Positions 27,201-34,907 of a stretch of DNA of 64,000 bases are shown here, piece by piece. The translations under genes were made by a program, and so were the position numbers. Positions within the stretch are counted from its first letter, which is position 1, and the number at the start of each line of letters is the position of its first letter. The notes under the pieces are model-generated. The model was not told where the DNA came from and ran no database searches. It was given only the letters and a program-made list of their open reading frames with translations. Origin of the DNA: Hymenobacter sp. BT730 (GTDB lineage: Bacteria > Bacteroidota > Bacteroidia > Cytophagales > Hymenobacteraceae); NCBI RefSeq assembly GCF_030542105.1, contig NZ_JAUOFB010000004.1, positions 186,001 to 250,000 on the forward strand. Direction: 5' to 3'.

Positions 27201-30200
27201 CCTGAAATCAATGTAAAACAAGGCACTACGTCTTATGCTACCAATAGCACCTTTGTATATCCTGGAGGTCCATTCCTTCCGGGCTCCAATAATTCTATCA
27301 CCTTCACCATTGAGAACCTGAGTACAGGAATTCTCAGCCTGACGGGTAGCCCACGGGTAGCCGTGAGCGGTGCAGATGCCGGGCAATTTTCGGTGACTAC
27401 GCAGCCTGGTAGCTCGGTCAATGGTGTCGGTAACACCACATTTACCGTTCGGTTTACCCCATCCAGTGTTGGCATTAAAACAGCCACGCTCACTATTGCT
27501 AATAATGACCTGGATGAAAATCCCTATATCATCAACCTGAGTGGGGAATCGCAGGCACCGGAAATCAATGTAAAGCAGGGAATTGTCTCTTATGCGGTGG
27601 GGAGTACTTTCACTCCGGCTGCTACTTTGGTTGGTACTACAACGGACGTATCCTTTACCATTGAAAATCTGGGAGGCTTAGCCCTAAACCTGACAGGGGT
27701 TCCCAAGGTGGCCTTGAGCGGAATTAATGCGAATCAGTTTTCCGTCACCGCTCAGCCTAGTAGTCCGGTAGTGGCTGGAGGCACCACTGCTTTTACTGTG
27801 CAGTTTAAGCCCACCAGCGCCGGCACCAAAACCGCCGTGCTGACTATTGCCAATAATGACTCCGATGAAGGTACTTATACCATCAACCTGAGTGGGGTAG
27901 GGACTACGCCGGAAATCAATGTGAAACAAGGACCTACTTCCTATGCTGTTGGCTCTACGGCTACCTTTACACCCACAGCCGCGGGCACTAGCGCAGATTT
28001 AGTGTTTACCATTGAGAACACAGGAAATGGCAATCTAAACCTCACGGGCAGCCCCCTGGTGGCCTTAAGCGGTACCAACGCCAGTCAATATTCTATTGTG
28101 CTACAACCCAGTACCCCGGTCAGTGCCGGTAGTAATACCACTTTTACAGTCCGTTTTTCGCCGATCAGTGCCGGCACCAAAACGGCTGTGCTGACCATCG
28201 CCAATAATGACTCCGATGAGGGAAGCTATACCGTTAATCTGAGTGGGGTTGGCCAAAGCACAGAGCCTACTCAGCAGCCTTCTGTGAGTGCTACCGGAAT
28301 AGGGCCAACTTGGGTACAGTTCAGCCTAACGGGAGGAAATGGGGCCAAACGTTTGGCCGTTATCCGGGCTACCAGTACAGCCGCCGCACCACCCACCGAC
28401 GGCAGCATCTATACTGCCGGTACACGGTTTGGCCAAGGTAGTTCCACCGGTACCGGCAACACCGTGCTGATAGCCGGCACTGCTACTACTTCCTTTGTAT
28501 CCAATCTGACGCCTTCCACCAGCTATACCCTGGAGGTATATAGCTACAATGAGGCAGGCGGGAATACAACCAACTACTTGACCACCGCCCCCGGCTCGGT
28601 TGTGGCCTCTACCCCTGCGCCCGTCTATACCGCTAACTTCACCACTGCTGCTTGGACAAGCAGTAGCGGTGACCCAGGCAGTGCTAATATGTGGACGCCA
28701 GCCCGCATTGATCCTACCGGGGATGATGTCCTGGTTATTAATAGGGGCAATGCCAACATGGTAACAGTAAACTATCAAGGCACCGAAACGATAAAGCAAC
28801 TGATTATTCAGGCGCCGTCGCAGGTTACTTTTAATGTGCTGGGGTCAACTACTAGCTCCCTTACTCTACTTGGGGCCAGTAATGCGCTCCAGATACCGGC
28901 AACCTCCTCTATCATCTTCGATGCGGCTACCGATGGCAGCATGATCATGCAGTTAGGGCCGGGCGCAATCACTTCCATTAGTGGCTCTATTGAGTTCAAG
29001 AATAATAATAACAATCGGGTATCAGCGCATCGTTTGCAGGGCAGTCAGGCCGGGGCTATTACTTTCCTGAGTGGCTCCAAATTCTTGGCTACCAAAGGGT
29101 TTTCTACTTCCGGTAGTGCTTTTGGAGCTTCGGTCGCTAACTCCGTTATCTTCCAGAGTGGCGCTACATACCGTCAGCAAGCCGGTTCAGCGCCATTTGG
29201 GATGGCAGAGCCAGCATCCGCAGTAGATTTCCAAAGCGGTAGTACCTATGAGTATGCCATGGGCGCGGGAAGCAGTCTGGAGTGCTCCGGGCGGAAGTAC
29301 GGCCACCTCATCTGTGAAACCGGCAGCAGCAGTACCGCCCTCTTTACCCTGCCTATGACGATCCTGAACAACTTAACGCTCCAAAGCGGCACGGTAAATA
29401 TGAACGCCGCAAAAGGCGTAAGTATAGGGGGTAATCTGTTGGTAGCCGGTGGAAAGCTTGTTTTAATACCAAATGGCAATGGTGCTAATGATTCCCCGAA
29501 TTTAGCGGTGAGTGGTGACCTAACCGTCAATAATGGCGCAGAATGCACCTATGCCCCCAATGGTAATGCTAACCAGCAAGGCAGCTTTAGTGTGGGCGGC
29601 CATCTCACGGTAAATGGGACCGGCAAAATTGATTGCAACCCTACGCCTAAAATCACCATGAAAATGAATGGTACGGCAGGAGGACAATTAATAAGAGGCA
29701 CTGGCACTTTTATCTGCAATGCCGTCATGATCATTGACAACATGGATGGAGTAACACTACAGAAGCCCATAACGCTTCCCCGGGGAATAGACTTGTCCAG
29801 AGGTCTGCTACATACCGATGACGTCAATATTCTGACCATGCCATCTACTGCTCCCGCCACGGGAGGTAGCAGGATTAGCTTCGTTGATGGCCCGATGATT
29901 CGCACACTGAACATTAGTGGTGTCTCTACCTCATTGGCTTACCCAATTGGTCGGATTTCGGCTTATCGGCCTTTAACGCTCACGCTCACGCAAGCCGGCG
30001 CAGCCTTAACTTCTTATAAGGCAGAACAGATTGAAAGCGGGGCCCCCATTCTGCCTTATATCGGTGAAATCAAGCGGGTTTCAGGAGTGCGGCACTTTAA
30101 AATCAGTAAAGTAGCGGGTGGTACCAGCTTTACTGATGGTATTGTAACGCTGAGCTATGGAACGGATAGCAACCGCGACGACCAGGTAGATGCCCCAGCC

Positions 30201-30890
30201 AAGCTGCGGGTTGCCAAAACCATTGATTCTGAAACCAAATGGCTGGACTTGGGTGGTACTGGCTCCGGAGTTGGTACTGGCACTATTACTTCTACTACTC
30301 GTTTCTCTACGTTTAGCTTGTTTGCCCTGGCTAGTGTCGCTGCCAGTGCCAATTCCGGCGACAACCCCTTGCCCGTAACCTGGGCAGGCTTTACGGCTAC
30401 CGTAGTTGAGGCAGGGGTGCAGTTGGATTGGCAAACAGCCACTGAACTGAACACGGACCGGTTTGAAGTGCAGCGTAGTCAGGATGGCTATACTTTCCGG
30501 ACCCTGCAATCCGTGCCAGCTGCTGGCAATAGCACGGCCCTGCGGCGCTACCAGGCCTTGGATGAAACAACGCTTACGGGCTTAACTTACTACCGCATCC
30601 GGCAACTGGACCAGACCGGAGCTGAGTCCTTCACGTCCGTGCTATCTGTGAGAGGGGGTAAGTTGAACGCTGCCGTCTATCCTAATCCCGTAACAGATAA
30701 GCTCAACTACAAAGTAAATGAAGCGGTTACCCGGTGGCGCATATCGGATGGGGTAGGCCGGACCTTATCAAACGGTCATAAGGAGAATGGCTCTTCTACC
30801 ATAGATGTAAGCAAGCTGGCGCCAGGCGTCTATTTCCTGGAACTGCGCACTTTACACGGTACCTCTATGCACCGGTTTGTAAAAGAGTGA
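24237..30890 (+). CDS. Giant T9SS surface protein with 11 tandem choice-of-anchor D repeats
   Basis: A 2217-residue exported protein. The ATG at 24237 gives a clean signal peptide (LTVWWLAILSIFLVSKQALAQ); an upstream TTG at 24186 does not. Residues about 40-1340 are 11 tandem ASH/choice-of-anchor D beta-sandwiches of about 105-120 residues, most starting PEINVKQG and containing FTIENLGNG, FTVRFAPTSAGTKTAVLTIANNDSDEG and YTINLSG. An Fn3-like unit (about 1345-1460) and a beta-helix-like region (about 1500-1850, LTLQSGTVNMNAAKGVSIGGNLLVAGG) follow, then the PVTWAGFTATVVEAGVQLDW block and a type A sorting tail (VYPNPVTDKLNYKV ... LAPGVYFLEL, ending HRFVKE). A long stalk-like adhesin is the simplest reading. 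Confidence 0.88.
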   Translation: MLAITKIPRRGGRLCLTVWWLAILSIFLVSKQALAQEMVIKQGEQSYSSGSTYSDLTSLIGTSVDVVFTIENPGTAALNLVVDPVNTNSDRSPAYVTRSGSDENQFSIQTQPSSPIDIGGTSTFTLRFTPTSSGTKNVILTLLNDSGQNPYTLNISASVQEPEPVVPEINVKEGSTSYAAGSTFSFSTTEVGSTTNATFTIENLGNGELNLTGTPRVAVSGVDASQFTVTAQPDSPVGASGSTFTVQFAPTSVGTKTAKLTIDNNDSNESSYEIILEGTATNPPAPEIRVKVDGTTYAAGTAVPDLGTLYTSDSPQDITVTIENSGDATLNFSGSLDTDSSPEFALVGSTSGAVDGTPATLTLRFTPTSTGAKTAKLIINNNDSNENPYVLTFSGTVANPAVPEIDVQVQGQPDTNVHSYDFGTVYTGGGQKDITFTILNTGNADLTLSGNPALSGSSNFTVVDNPNMTVSGPNGSTSVTVRFTPTGNGVKSSTLTIASNDSDEGSYTISLQGTAADPPAPEIDVTQNGTSLASGASFAFGSQVVGSSSGAIEFEIQNSGTAPLTLSGNPRVALTGSGSFTVSAQPSSGSVAEGASEKFSVQFTPSSGGDKTATLTITNNDSNEDPYTITLTGHGLAPEIDVQQGGAPFASGQTYTYSGTTLTGGGTADATFTIANTGDADLHLTGSPKVTSSSSEFVVLEDPTSPVAGTLTSFTVRFTPTAPGLRTASLTIANDDSDEGSYVINLSGQAADPAPEINVKQGTASYAVSSTYSYANTAVGATTDAAFTIENLGNGVLSLTGSPLVALSGTNANQFSVTAQPSSPVGVGSTTTFTVRFAPTSAGTKTAVLTIANNDSDEGTYTINLSGVGQAPEINVKQGPTSYAVNSAFTYTPTTTGTTRDATLTIENLGSATLNLTGSPVVALSGADAGQFSVTTQPNSSVSAGGSTTFTVRFAPSSVGIKTAVLTIANNDLDEGAYTINLTGQGITPEINVKQGTTSYATNSTFVYPGGPFLPGSNNSITFTIENLSTGILSLTGSPRVAVSGADAGQFSVTTQPGSSVNGVGNTTFTVRFTPSSVGIKTATLTIANNDLDENPYIINLSGESQAPEINVKQGIVSYAVGSTFTPAATLVGTTTDVSFTIENLGGLALNLTGVPKVALSGINANQFSVTAQPSSPVVAGGTTAFTVQFKPTSAGTKTAVLTIANNDSDEGTYTINLSGVGTTPEINVKQGPTSYAVGSTATFTPTAAGTSADLVFTIENTGNGNLNLTGSPLVALSGTNASQYSIVLQPSTPVSAGSNTTFTVRFSPISAGTKTAVLTIANNDSDEGSYTVNLSGVGQSTEPTQQPSVSATGIGPTWVQFSLTGGNGAKRLAVIRATSTAAAPPTDGSIYTAGTRFGQGSSTGTGNTVLIAGTATTSFVSNLTPSTSYTLEVYSYNEAGGNTTNYLTTAPGSVVASTPAPVYTANFTTAAWTSSSGDPGSANMWTPARIDPTGDDVLVINRGNANMVTVNYQGTETIKQLIIQAPSQVTFNVLGSTTSSLTLLGASNALQIPATSSIIFDAATDGSMIMQLGPGAITSISGSIEFKNNNNNRVSAHRLQGSQAGAITFLSGSKFLATKGFSTSGSAFGASVANSVIFQSGATYRQQAGSAPFGMAEPASAVDFQSGSTYEYAMGAGSSLECSGRKYGHLICETGSSSTALFTLPMTILNNLTLQSGTVNMNAAKGVSIGGNLLVAGGKLVLIPNGNGANDSPNLAVSGDLTVNNGAECTYAPNGNANQQGSFSVGGHLTVNGTGKIDCNPTPKITMKMNGTAGGQLIRGTGTFICNAVMIIDNMDGVTLQKPITLPRGIDLSRGLLHTDDVNILTMPSTAPATGGSRISFVDGPMIRTLNISGVSTSLAYPIGRISAYRPLTLTLTQAGAALTSYKAEQIESGAPILPYIGEIKRVSGVRHFKISKVAGGTSFTDGIVTLSYGTDSNRDDQVDAPAKLRVAKTIDSETKWLDLGGTGSGVGTGTITSTTRFSTFSLFALASVAASANSGDNPLPVTWAGFTATVVEAGVQLDWQTATELNTDRFEVQRSQDGYTFRTLQSVPAAGNSTALRRYQALDETTLTGLTYYRIRQLDQTGAESFTSVLSVRGGKLNAAVYPNPVTDKLNYKVNEAVTRWRISDGVGRTLSNGHKENGSSTIDVSKLAPGVYFLELRTLHGTSMHRFVKE

Positions 30891-30903
30891 GGAAATTCTC
30901 TCC

Positions 30904-30949
30904 AGAAACAGAAAGCCCTTTCCAGTTATGGAAAGGGCTTTCTGTTTCT
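30904..30949. terminator. Bidirectional terminator between convergent genes
   Basis: A perfect 21-bp stem (starting AGAAACAGAAAGCCC) with loop GTTA, between the giant protein stop (30890, plus) and the iscA stop (30966, minus). Confidence 0.92.
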
Positions 30950-30965
30950 AATACTGGGAGGAAGT

Positions 30966-31292
30966 TTAGACCGAGAAACTCTCCCCGCAGCCACAGGTGC
31001 GGGAAGCGTTAGGGTTATCGAAATAAAAGCCTTTGCCGTTCAAACCGTCCGAGAAGTTAAGCTCGGTACCGGCCAGGTAAAGGAAGCTTTTCATATCAAC
31101 CACCACGCGTACGCCTTTGTCCTCAAACTCCTGGTCCATCGGCTTCACTTCATTATCGAAGTCCAGCTTATAAGACAGGCCAGAGCAGCCGCCACCCGCT
31201 ACCGAAGCGCGCAGGCGGAAGGTAGGGTCCAGGTGAGCATCAGCAATCAGATGCTCAATTTTTTCCTTGGCTTTATCTGAAACGGTAATCAT
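30966..31292 (-). CDS. iscA: Iron-sulfur cluster assembly protein IscA/HesB family
   Basis: A 108-residue A-type carrier that accepts clusters from IscU and passes them to target proteins. The three ligand cysteines are present: Cys36 in GGGCSG and Cys100/Cys102 in the C-terminal TCGCGESFSV. The rest matches the family (SDKAKEKI, YKLDFDNEV, LNFSDGLNGKGFYFDNPNA). It is the last gene of the isc cluster, 83 nt after a small unknown gene. A-type subclass (IscA, ErpA or SufA) cannot be settled from sequence alone; the neighbourhood favours IscA. Confidence 0.93.
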   Translation of the reverse strand: MITVSDKAKEKIEHLIADAHLDPTFRLRASVAGGGCSGLSYKLDFDNEVKPMDQEFEDKGVRVVVDMKSFLYLAGTELNFSDGLNGKGFYFDNPNASRTCGCGESFSV

Positions 31293-31375
31293 GGCTTATG
31301 GAAGGTGTTATCAGTTGGTTGCTGATTTAGCCCCGTTAGTAATAAAACAGGCAGCAACTTTCAATTAACAATCAA

Positions 31376-31783
31376 TTAGGAGGAAGGATTCAATACAACA
31401 CTGAACACAGTAATAGTGTTTAGGTCGCGGCCGTAGTAGAGCTTGTCCAGCGCTTCGTAGGCGTTATGGGCCCGGAAGTACGAGGTTTGCAGCTCTTTGT
31501 CGCCGCGGGCGCGCCATTGAATGGTGTAGGAGCTTTCGGTGTCACGGAAGCGCTGTACGTAGGTCAGCATTTTCCGCAGCGCATCCAGCTTATCATAGCC
31601 TTCCTCGTAGCGAAACAGGAAGCTTTGCTGGTGGCGCGGATTGACAGTAATCAAATCCAGGCGTACCTGCCCATCCAACTGCCGAAACTCAAACAATAGA
31701 TTACCGGGACCCATGCCCAGATGATCTTCTATCTGGCGCTGAATGCGGGCACTTTCTACGTGTACGTCGTTGGAAACCTCCAT
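31376..31783 (-). CDS. Hypothetical protein within the isc cluster
   Basis: A 135-residue soluble protein that I do not recognise. The ATG at 31783 was chosen because the upstream extension to 31876 would read through the iscU-distal hairpin. It looks like a mixed alpha/beta domain: VESARIQRQIEDHLGMG, LLFEFRQLDGQVRLDLITV, SFLFRYEEGYDKLDALRKMLTYVQRFRDTE, YTIQWRARGD, then a helix and a hydrophobic end strand (NTITVFSVVLNPSS). No cysteines, so it is not an iron-sulfur carrier itself. It lies between iscU and iscA, the place where other bacteria have hscB, hscA or other factors. Co-transcription suggests an accessory role; none is proven. Confidence 0.7.
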   Translation of the reverse strand: MEVSNDVHVESARIQRQIEDHLGMGPGNLLFEFRQLDGQVRLDLITVNPRHQQSFLFRYEEGYDKLDALRKMLTYVQRFRDTESSYTIQWRARGDKELQTSYFRAHNAYEALDKLYYGRDLNTITVFSVVLNPSS

Positions 31784-31802
31784 TGAATGCGTATTAAAAG
31801 CT

Positions 31803-31874
31803 GATTGCTGAGTGTGTATGGCGAAGTATGGGCAACGAAAGCTACCCATGCTTCGCCATACACACTCAGCAATC
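31803..31874 (-). repeat. 30-bp inverted repeat between iscU and the next gene
   Basis: Arms 31803-31832 and 31845-31874 are complementary at 29 of 30 positions (the exception is a G-T pair), around a 12-nt loop. Arm core: GTGTATGGCGAAG. It fills almost the whole spacer after the iscU stop and has no T-run, so it may stabilise the upstream mRNA or partly terminate. Confidence 0.85.
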
Positions 31875-31883
31875 AACCATTAA

Positions 31884-32300
31884 TTAATGGTGTGACTTAG
31901 CTACTTCCAGCTCAGGCATTCCATTCTTTACCCGATAGTCGTTGATAGCCGACTTGATGGCATCTTCAGCCAGTACCGAGCAGTGGATTTTTACGGGTGG
32001 CAGGGCCAACTCTTCCACAATTTCCATGTTGTCGATAGCCAGGGCCTCGTCAACGGTCTTGCCTTTTAGCCACTCGGTGGCCAGGGAGGAAGAAGCAATA
32101 GCCGAGCCACAGCCGAACGTCTTGAATTTAGCGTCGGTAATGGTGTTGGTGGTTTCGTCTACCTCAATCTGCAGACGCATAACGTCGCCGCACTCAGGAG
32201 CGCCTACCAGGCCGGTACCTACGTTCTTTTTGCTTTTGTCCAGCGTACCTACGTTGCGTGGGTTGCTGTAATGGTCGATAACTTTATCGGAGTAAGCCAT
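31884..32300 (-). CDS. iscU: Fe-S cluster scaffold IscU
   Basis: A 138-residue scaffold on which IscS-derived sulfur and iron are assembled into clusters. The three ligand cysteines are in the expected places: Cys37 (GAPECGDVM), Cys64 (FGCGSAIASSS) and Cys107 (PPVKIHCSVLAED). The LPPVK segment (about 100-104), which the Hsp70 HscA recognises in other bacteria, is conserved although no hscA/hscB is in the window. It starts 104 nt after the iscS stop on the same strand. Confidence 0.96.
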   Translation of the reverse strand: MAYSDKVIDHYSNPRNVGTLDKSKKNVGTGLVGAPECGDVMRLQIEVDETTNTITDAKFKTFGCGSAIASSSLATEWLKGKTVDEALAIDNMEIVEELALPPVKIHCSVLAEDAIKSAINDYRVKNGMPELEVAKSHH

Positions 32301-32404
32301 GGCTTTTTTTCAGTTACTGATTGTCAGTTGCGGGTTGCCAGTAAAATTATGGTTGCTGAAATGATTCCGGATACTGGCGACTCGGAAAGGGCAACTGAGG
32401 TTTC

Positions 32405-33619
32405 TTAATGTTCAGCCCACTCAATTTTATCGAGGTCGATGCCTTCCTTGAACATCTCCCACAGCGGAGACATTTCGCGGAGCTTGGTCACGGCTTCTTT
32501 CACGTGGCCAATGGCATAATCAACCTGCTCATCGGTGGTAAAGCGGCTCAGTCCAAAGCGGAGGGAAGAGTGCGCCAGGTCGTCGCTCAGGCCCTGGGCC
32601 TTCAGCACGTAGCTGGGCTCCAGGGAAGCCGACGTACAGGCCGAGCCTGACGAAACCGCCAAGTCTTTCACGCCCATCATCAGGCCTTCGCCTTCTACGT
32701 ATTTAAAGCTGATGTTGGTGGTGTGCGGTAAGCGGTGCTCGCGCGAGCCATTCACGTAGCTTTCTTCCAGCGTAAGCAGCTCTTTTTCCAGCCGGTCGCG
32801 CATGGTGGAAATACGCGCATTGTCGCTCTCCATGTCCAGGCGGCACAGCTCAGCGGCTTTGCCGAGGCCTACAATACCGGGCACGTTCAGGGTGCCAGAG
32901 CGCATGCCGCGCTCGTGGCCGCCACCGTCCATCTGGGCGGTAACTTTTACCCGTGGGTTTTTGCGACGCACGTACAGTGCACCTACACCCTTGGGGCCGT
33001 ACATTTTGTGAGCGGAAAAGGCCATCAGGTCAATGCCATCGGCCAAAACATCTACCGGAATTTTACCTACGGCCTGCGTAGCATCCGTCATGAACAGGGC
33101 ACCGTGCTTGTGGGCAATGGCGGCAATTTCACGTACGGGCTGAATAGTGCCGGTTTCATTGTTGGCGTACATAATGCACACCAGAATAGTCTGGGGCGTC
33201 ATGGCCGCTTCCAGTTCCTGCAGGCTGATAAGGCCTTCGGAGTTAACTGGCAGGTAGGTAACACGGGCACCCTGCTTTTCCAGGTGCTTGCACGTGTCCA
33301 GAACTGCTTTATGCTCAGTGGTAGCGGTAATGATATGGTTGCCACGCTGGGCATACATTTCATAAACGCCTTTGATACCCAGGTTATCGGATTCGGTAGC
33401 GCCCGAGGTAAAGATGATTTCCTTTGGGTCGCAGTTGATGAGCTTGGCAATTTGCTCCCGAGAATAATCTACCGCTTCCTCTGCCTGCCAGCCGAATGCG
33501 TGGTTACGGGAAGCCGCGTTGCCAAACATTTCAGTCATGTAGGGCAACATAGCCTCCAGCACCCGCGGATCCATGGGAGTAGTGGCGTTATTATCGAGGT
33601 AAATGGGTAATTTAAGCAT
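32405..33619 (-). CDS. iscS: Cysteine desulfurase IscS
   Basis: A 404-residue PLP enzyme that takes sulfur from cysteine for iron-sulfur clusters and tRNA thiolation. Seen: the N-terminal [21 protein letters not shown], the PLP lysine in [17 protein letters not shown], the ELEHxxx-like TEHKAV histidine, and the mobile catalytic cysteine loop SSGSACTS. The length and the C-terminal [18 protein letters not shown] match class I IscS rather than SufS. It is the first gene of the isc cluster, with a promoter box about 78 nt upstream, and is divergent from mce. Confidence 0.96.
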   Translation of the reverse strand: MLKLPIYLDNNATTPMDPRVLEAMLPYMTEMFGNAASRNHAFGWQAEEAVDYSREQIAKLINCDPKEIIFTSGATESDNLGIKGVYEMYAQRGNHIITATTEHKAVLDTCKHLEKQGARVTYLPVNSEGLISLQELEAAMTPQTILVCIMYANNETGTIQPVREIAAIAHKHGALFMTDATQAVGKIPVDVLADGIDLMAFSAHKMYGPKGVGALYVRRKNPRVKVTAQMDGGGHERGMRSGTLNVPGIVGLGKAAELCRLDMESDNARISTMRDRLEKELLTLEESYVNGSREHRLPHTTNISFKYVEGEGLMMGVKDLAVSSGSACTSASLEPSYVLKAQGLSDDLAHSSLRFGLSRFTTDEQVDYAIGHVKEAVTKLREMSPLWEMFKEGIDLDKIEWAEH

Positions 33620-33696
33620 GGCCTAAATAGGTTGTCAGCGGAGAATGATTCGCCGGTAGAACACGGAAACCGGCAAACAGGTTTTACTTTGCTGCA

Positions 33697-33704
33697 CAAA
33701 AGTA
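33697..33704 (-). promoter_or_regulatory. Promoter -7 box for the isc cluster (TACTTTTG on minus)
   Basis: An exact TAnnTTTG match on the minus strand, 78 nt before the iscS ATG. The -33 element is not obvious. The long leader leaves room for regulation. The divergent mce gene may use TTACTTTG near 33684-33691 on the plus strand. Confidence 0.5.
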
Positions 33705-33752
33705 GACATATTCCAAACAAGCTGTACCCGCTTCTTCCACACAATTACTAGT

Positions 33753-34175
33753 ATGTTCACTAACCTGGAACACCTGGGCCTGGCCGTGCAGGACCTGACC
33801 GCAGCTACGACCTTATATACTGCCTTACTGGGCACGCCACCCTATAAGCAGGAGCATGTAGCCAGCGAAGGGGTAGACACCGTCTTCTTCCGGGTGGGCG
33901 GCTCCAAAATTGAGCTCTTGGCTGGCACCACCCCGGAAAGTGCCATCACCAAATACCTCAGCAAGAAAGGGGAGGGCATCCACCACGTAGCGTTTGAGGT
34001 ACAAGACATTTATGCCGAGATGGCGCGGCTGCGGGCCGAAGGTTTTACGCTGCTGAATGAAGAACCCAAGCGGGGTGCCGATAATAAGCTAGTATGTTTT
34101 GTGCACCCGAAAAGCGCCGCCGGCGTATTGGTAGAGCTGTGTCAGGAAATAGCAGGTGAAGCGCCGCGCGTGTAA
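33753..34175 (+). CDS. mce: Methylmalonyl-CoA epimerase
   Basis: A 140-residue vicinal-oxygen-chelate fold enzyme that interconverts (R)- and (S)-methylmalonyl-CoA in propionate and odd-chain metabolism. Seen: LEHLGLAVQDL at the start (metal-binding His), FRVGGSKIELL, GEGIHHVAFEVQDI (second His), and the C-terminal KLVCFVHPKSAAGVLVELCQE (metal-binding Glu). Length and spacing fit the family. It is divergent from iscS and 78 nt upstream of the threonylcarbamoyl-AMP synthase gene, so both may share a transcript. The mutase is not in the window. Confidence 0.93.
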   Translation: MFTNLEHLGLAVQDLTAATTLYTALLGTPPYKQEHVASEGVDTVFFRVGGSKIELLAGTTPESAITKYLSKKGEGIHHVAFEVQDIYAEMARLRAEGFTLLNEEPKRGADNKLVCFVHPKSAAGVLVELCQEIAGEAPRV

Positions 34176-34194
34176 CTTCTATCTCATCTGTCCT

Positions 34195-34210
34195 TATATA
34201 TATATATATA
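34195..34210 (+). repeat. (TA)8 dinucleotide repeat
   Basis: Eight uninterrupted TA units, 44 nt before the ATG at 34254, in the spacer between mce and the next gene. Slippage could alter spacing of a promoter or leader. Confidence 0.85.
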
Positions 34211-34253
34211 ATAGTGTTGGTACGCTTCGGTGTGCGCTCTTAATCTCCCCGCC

Positions 34254-34832
34254 ATGAGCAAGTTTTTTCTTCAGGAAGTAGAATCAGCAGTAGATGCGCT
34301 GTTACTGCAGCAGGTTATTTTGTACCCCACCGATACTGTGTGGGGCCTGGGCTGCGACGCCGAGGTACCCCCTGCGGTCGACAAATTGTATTCGCTAAAG
34401 CAGCGGGCCTTGGATAAGCCCAGCATTGTGCTGGTAGCCGACGAGCAGATGTTTGCCAAGTATGCTGCCGTGGTACCACCCAACCTCTCAGAGCTTATCA
34501 AACAGCAGGATAAACCCACCACCTACGTAGTGCCGGCCAGCCCAACGGTAGCCAAAAACCTGGTGGCCTCCGACGGCACTATTGGCCTGCGGGTAGTAAA
34601 AGATGATGAGTTCAGCCATAAAATTGTGCGCCGGCTGGGGCATGGGGTGGTTTCTACCTCGGCCAACATTAGCGGCAAGCCTACGCCCGCTACCTTCGCC
34701 GAAATAGAGCAGGAGGTGATAAAAGGGGTAGATTATGTGGTGAACTGGCGGCAGGACGATTCTACTGCTGCCGCTCCCTCCCGCGTGGTGCGCGTGCAGC
34801 CTGATGGCTCTTTGGAAGTGCTGCGCGACTAA
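34254..34832 (+). CDS. tsaC: L-threonylcarbamoyladenylate synthase (Sua5/YrdC family)
   Basis: A 192-residue cytoplasmic enzyme that makes threonylcarbamoyl-AMP from Thr, bicarbonate and ATP for t6A37 modification of tRNA. Seen: VILYPTDTVWGLGCDA, the KQRALDKPSIVLVAD lysine/arginine segment, PTTYVVPASPTV, GTIGLRVVKDD and VVSTSANISGKPTP, all in YrdC-domain order. There is no C-terminal Sua5 extension. The ATG at 34254 begins the conserved part; an upstream GTG adds only eight residues. YciO-type paralogues are the alternative. The CCA-adding enzyme downstream is also a tRNA maturation gene. Confidence 0.88.
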   Translation: MSKFFLQEVESAVDALLLQQVILYPTDTVWGLGCDAEVPPAVDKLYSLKQRALDKPSIVLVADEQMFAKYAAVVPPNLSELIKQQDKPTTYVVPASPTVAKNLVASDGTIGLRVVKDDEFSHKIVRRLGHGVVSTSANISGKPTPATFAEIEQEVIKGVDYVVNWRQDDSTAAAPSRVVRVQPDGSLEVLRD

Positions 34833-34871
34833 CCGGCAGTAGAAAGCACAAATGGCCCGGCCGGGAGTTGT

Positions 34872-34879
34872 TACCTTTG
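34872..34879 (+). promoter_or_regulatory. Promoter -7 box (TACCTTTG)
   Basis: An exact TAnnTTTG match 28 nt before the ATG at 34908. Confidence 0.55.
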
Positions 34880-34907
34880 TAGCTTCTCCGCGTTCCGCTG
34901 CTGCCCC

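Noticed and set aside
24736..28253. CRISPR-like or satellite array
   Set aside because: The repeats are in-frame protein domains (ASH/choice-of-anchor D) of about 330 nt with codon-level divergence, not short repeats with spacers.
32735..33610. 291-residue ORF on the plus strand opposite iscS
   Set aside because: Antisense shadow of a certain gene; composition is unnatural and no start signal is present.
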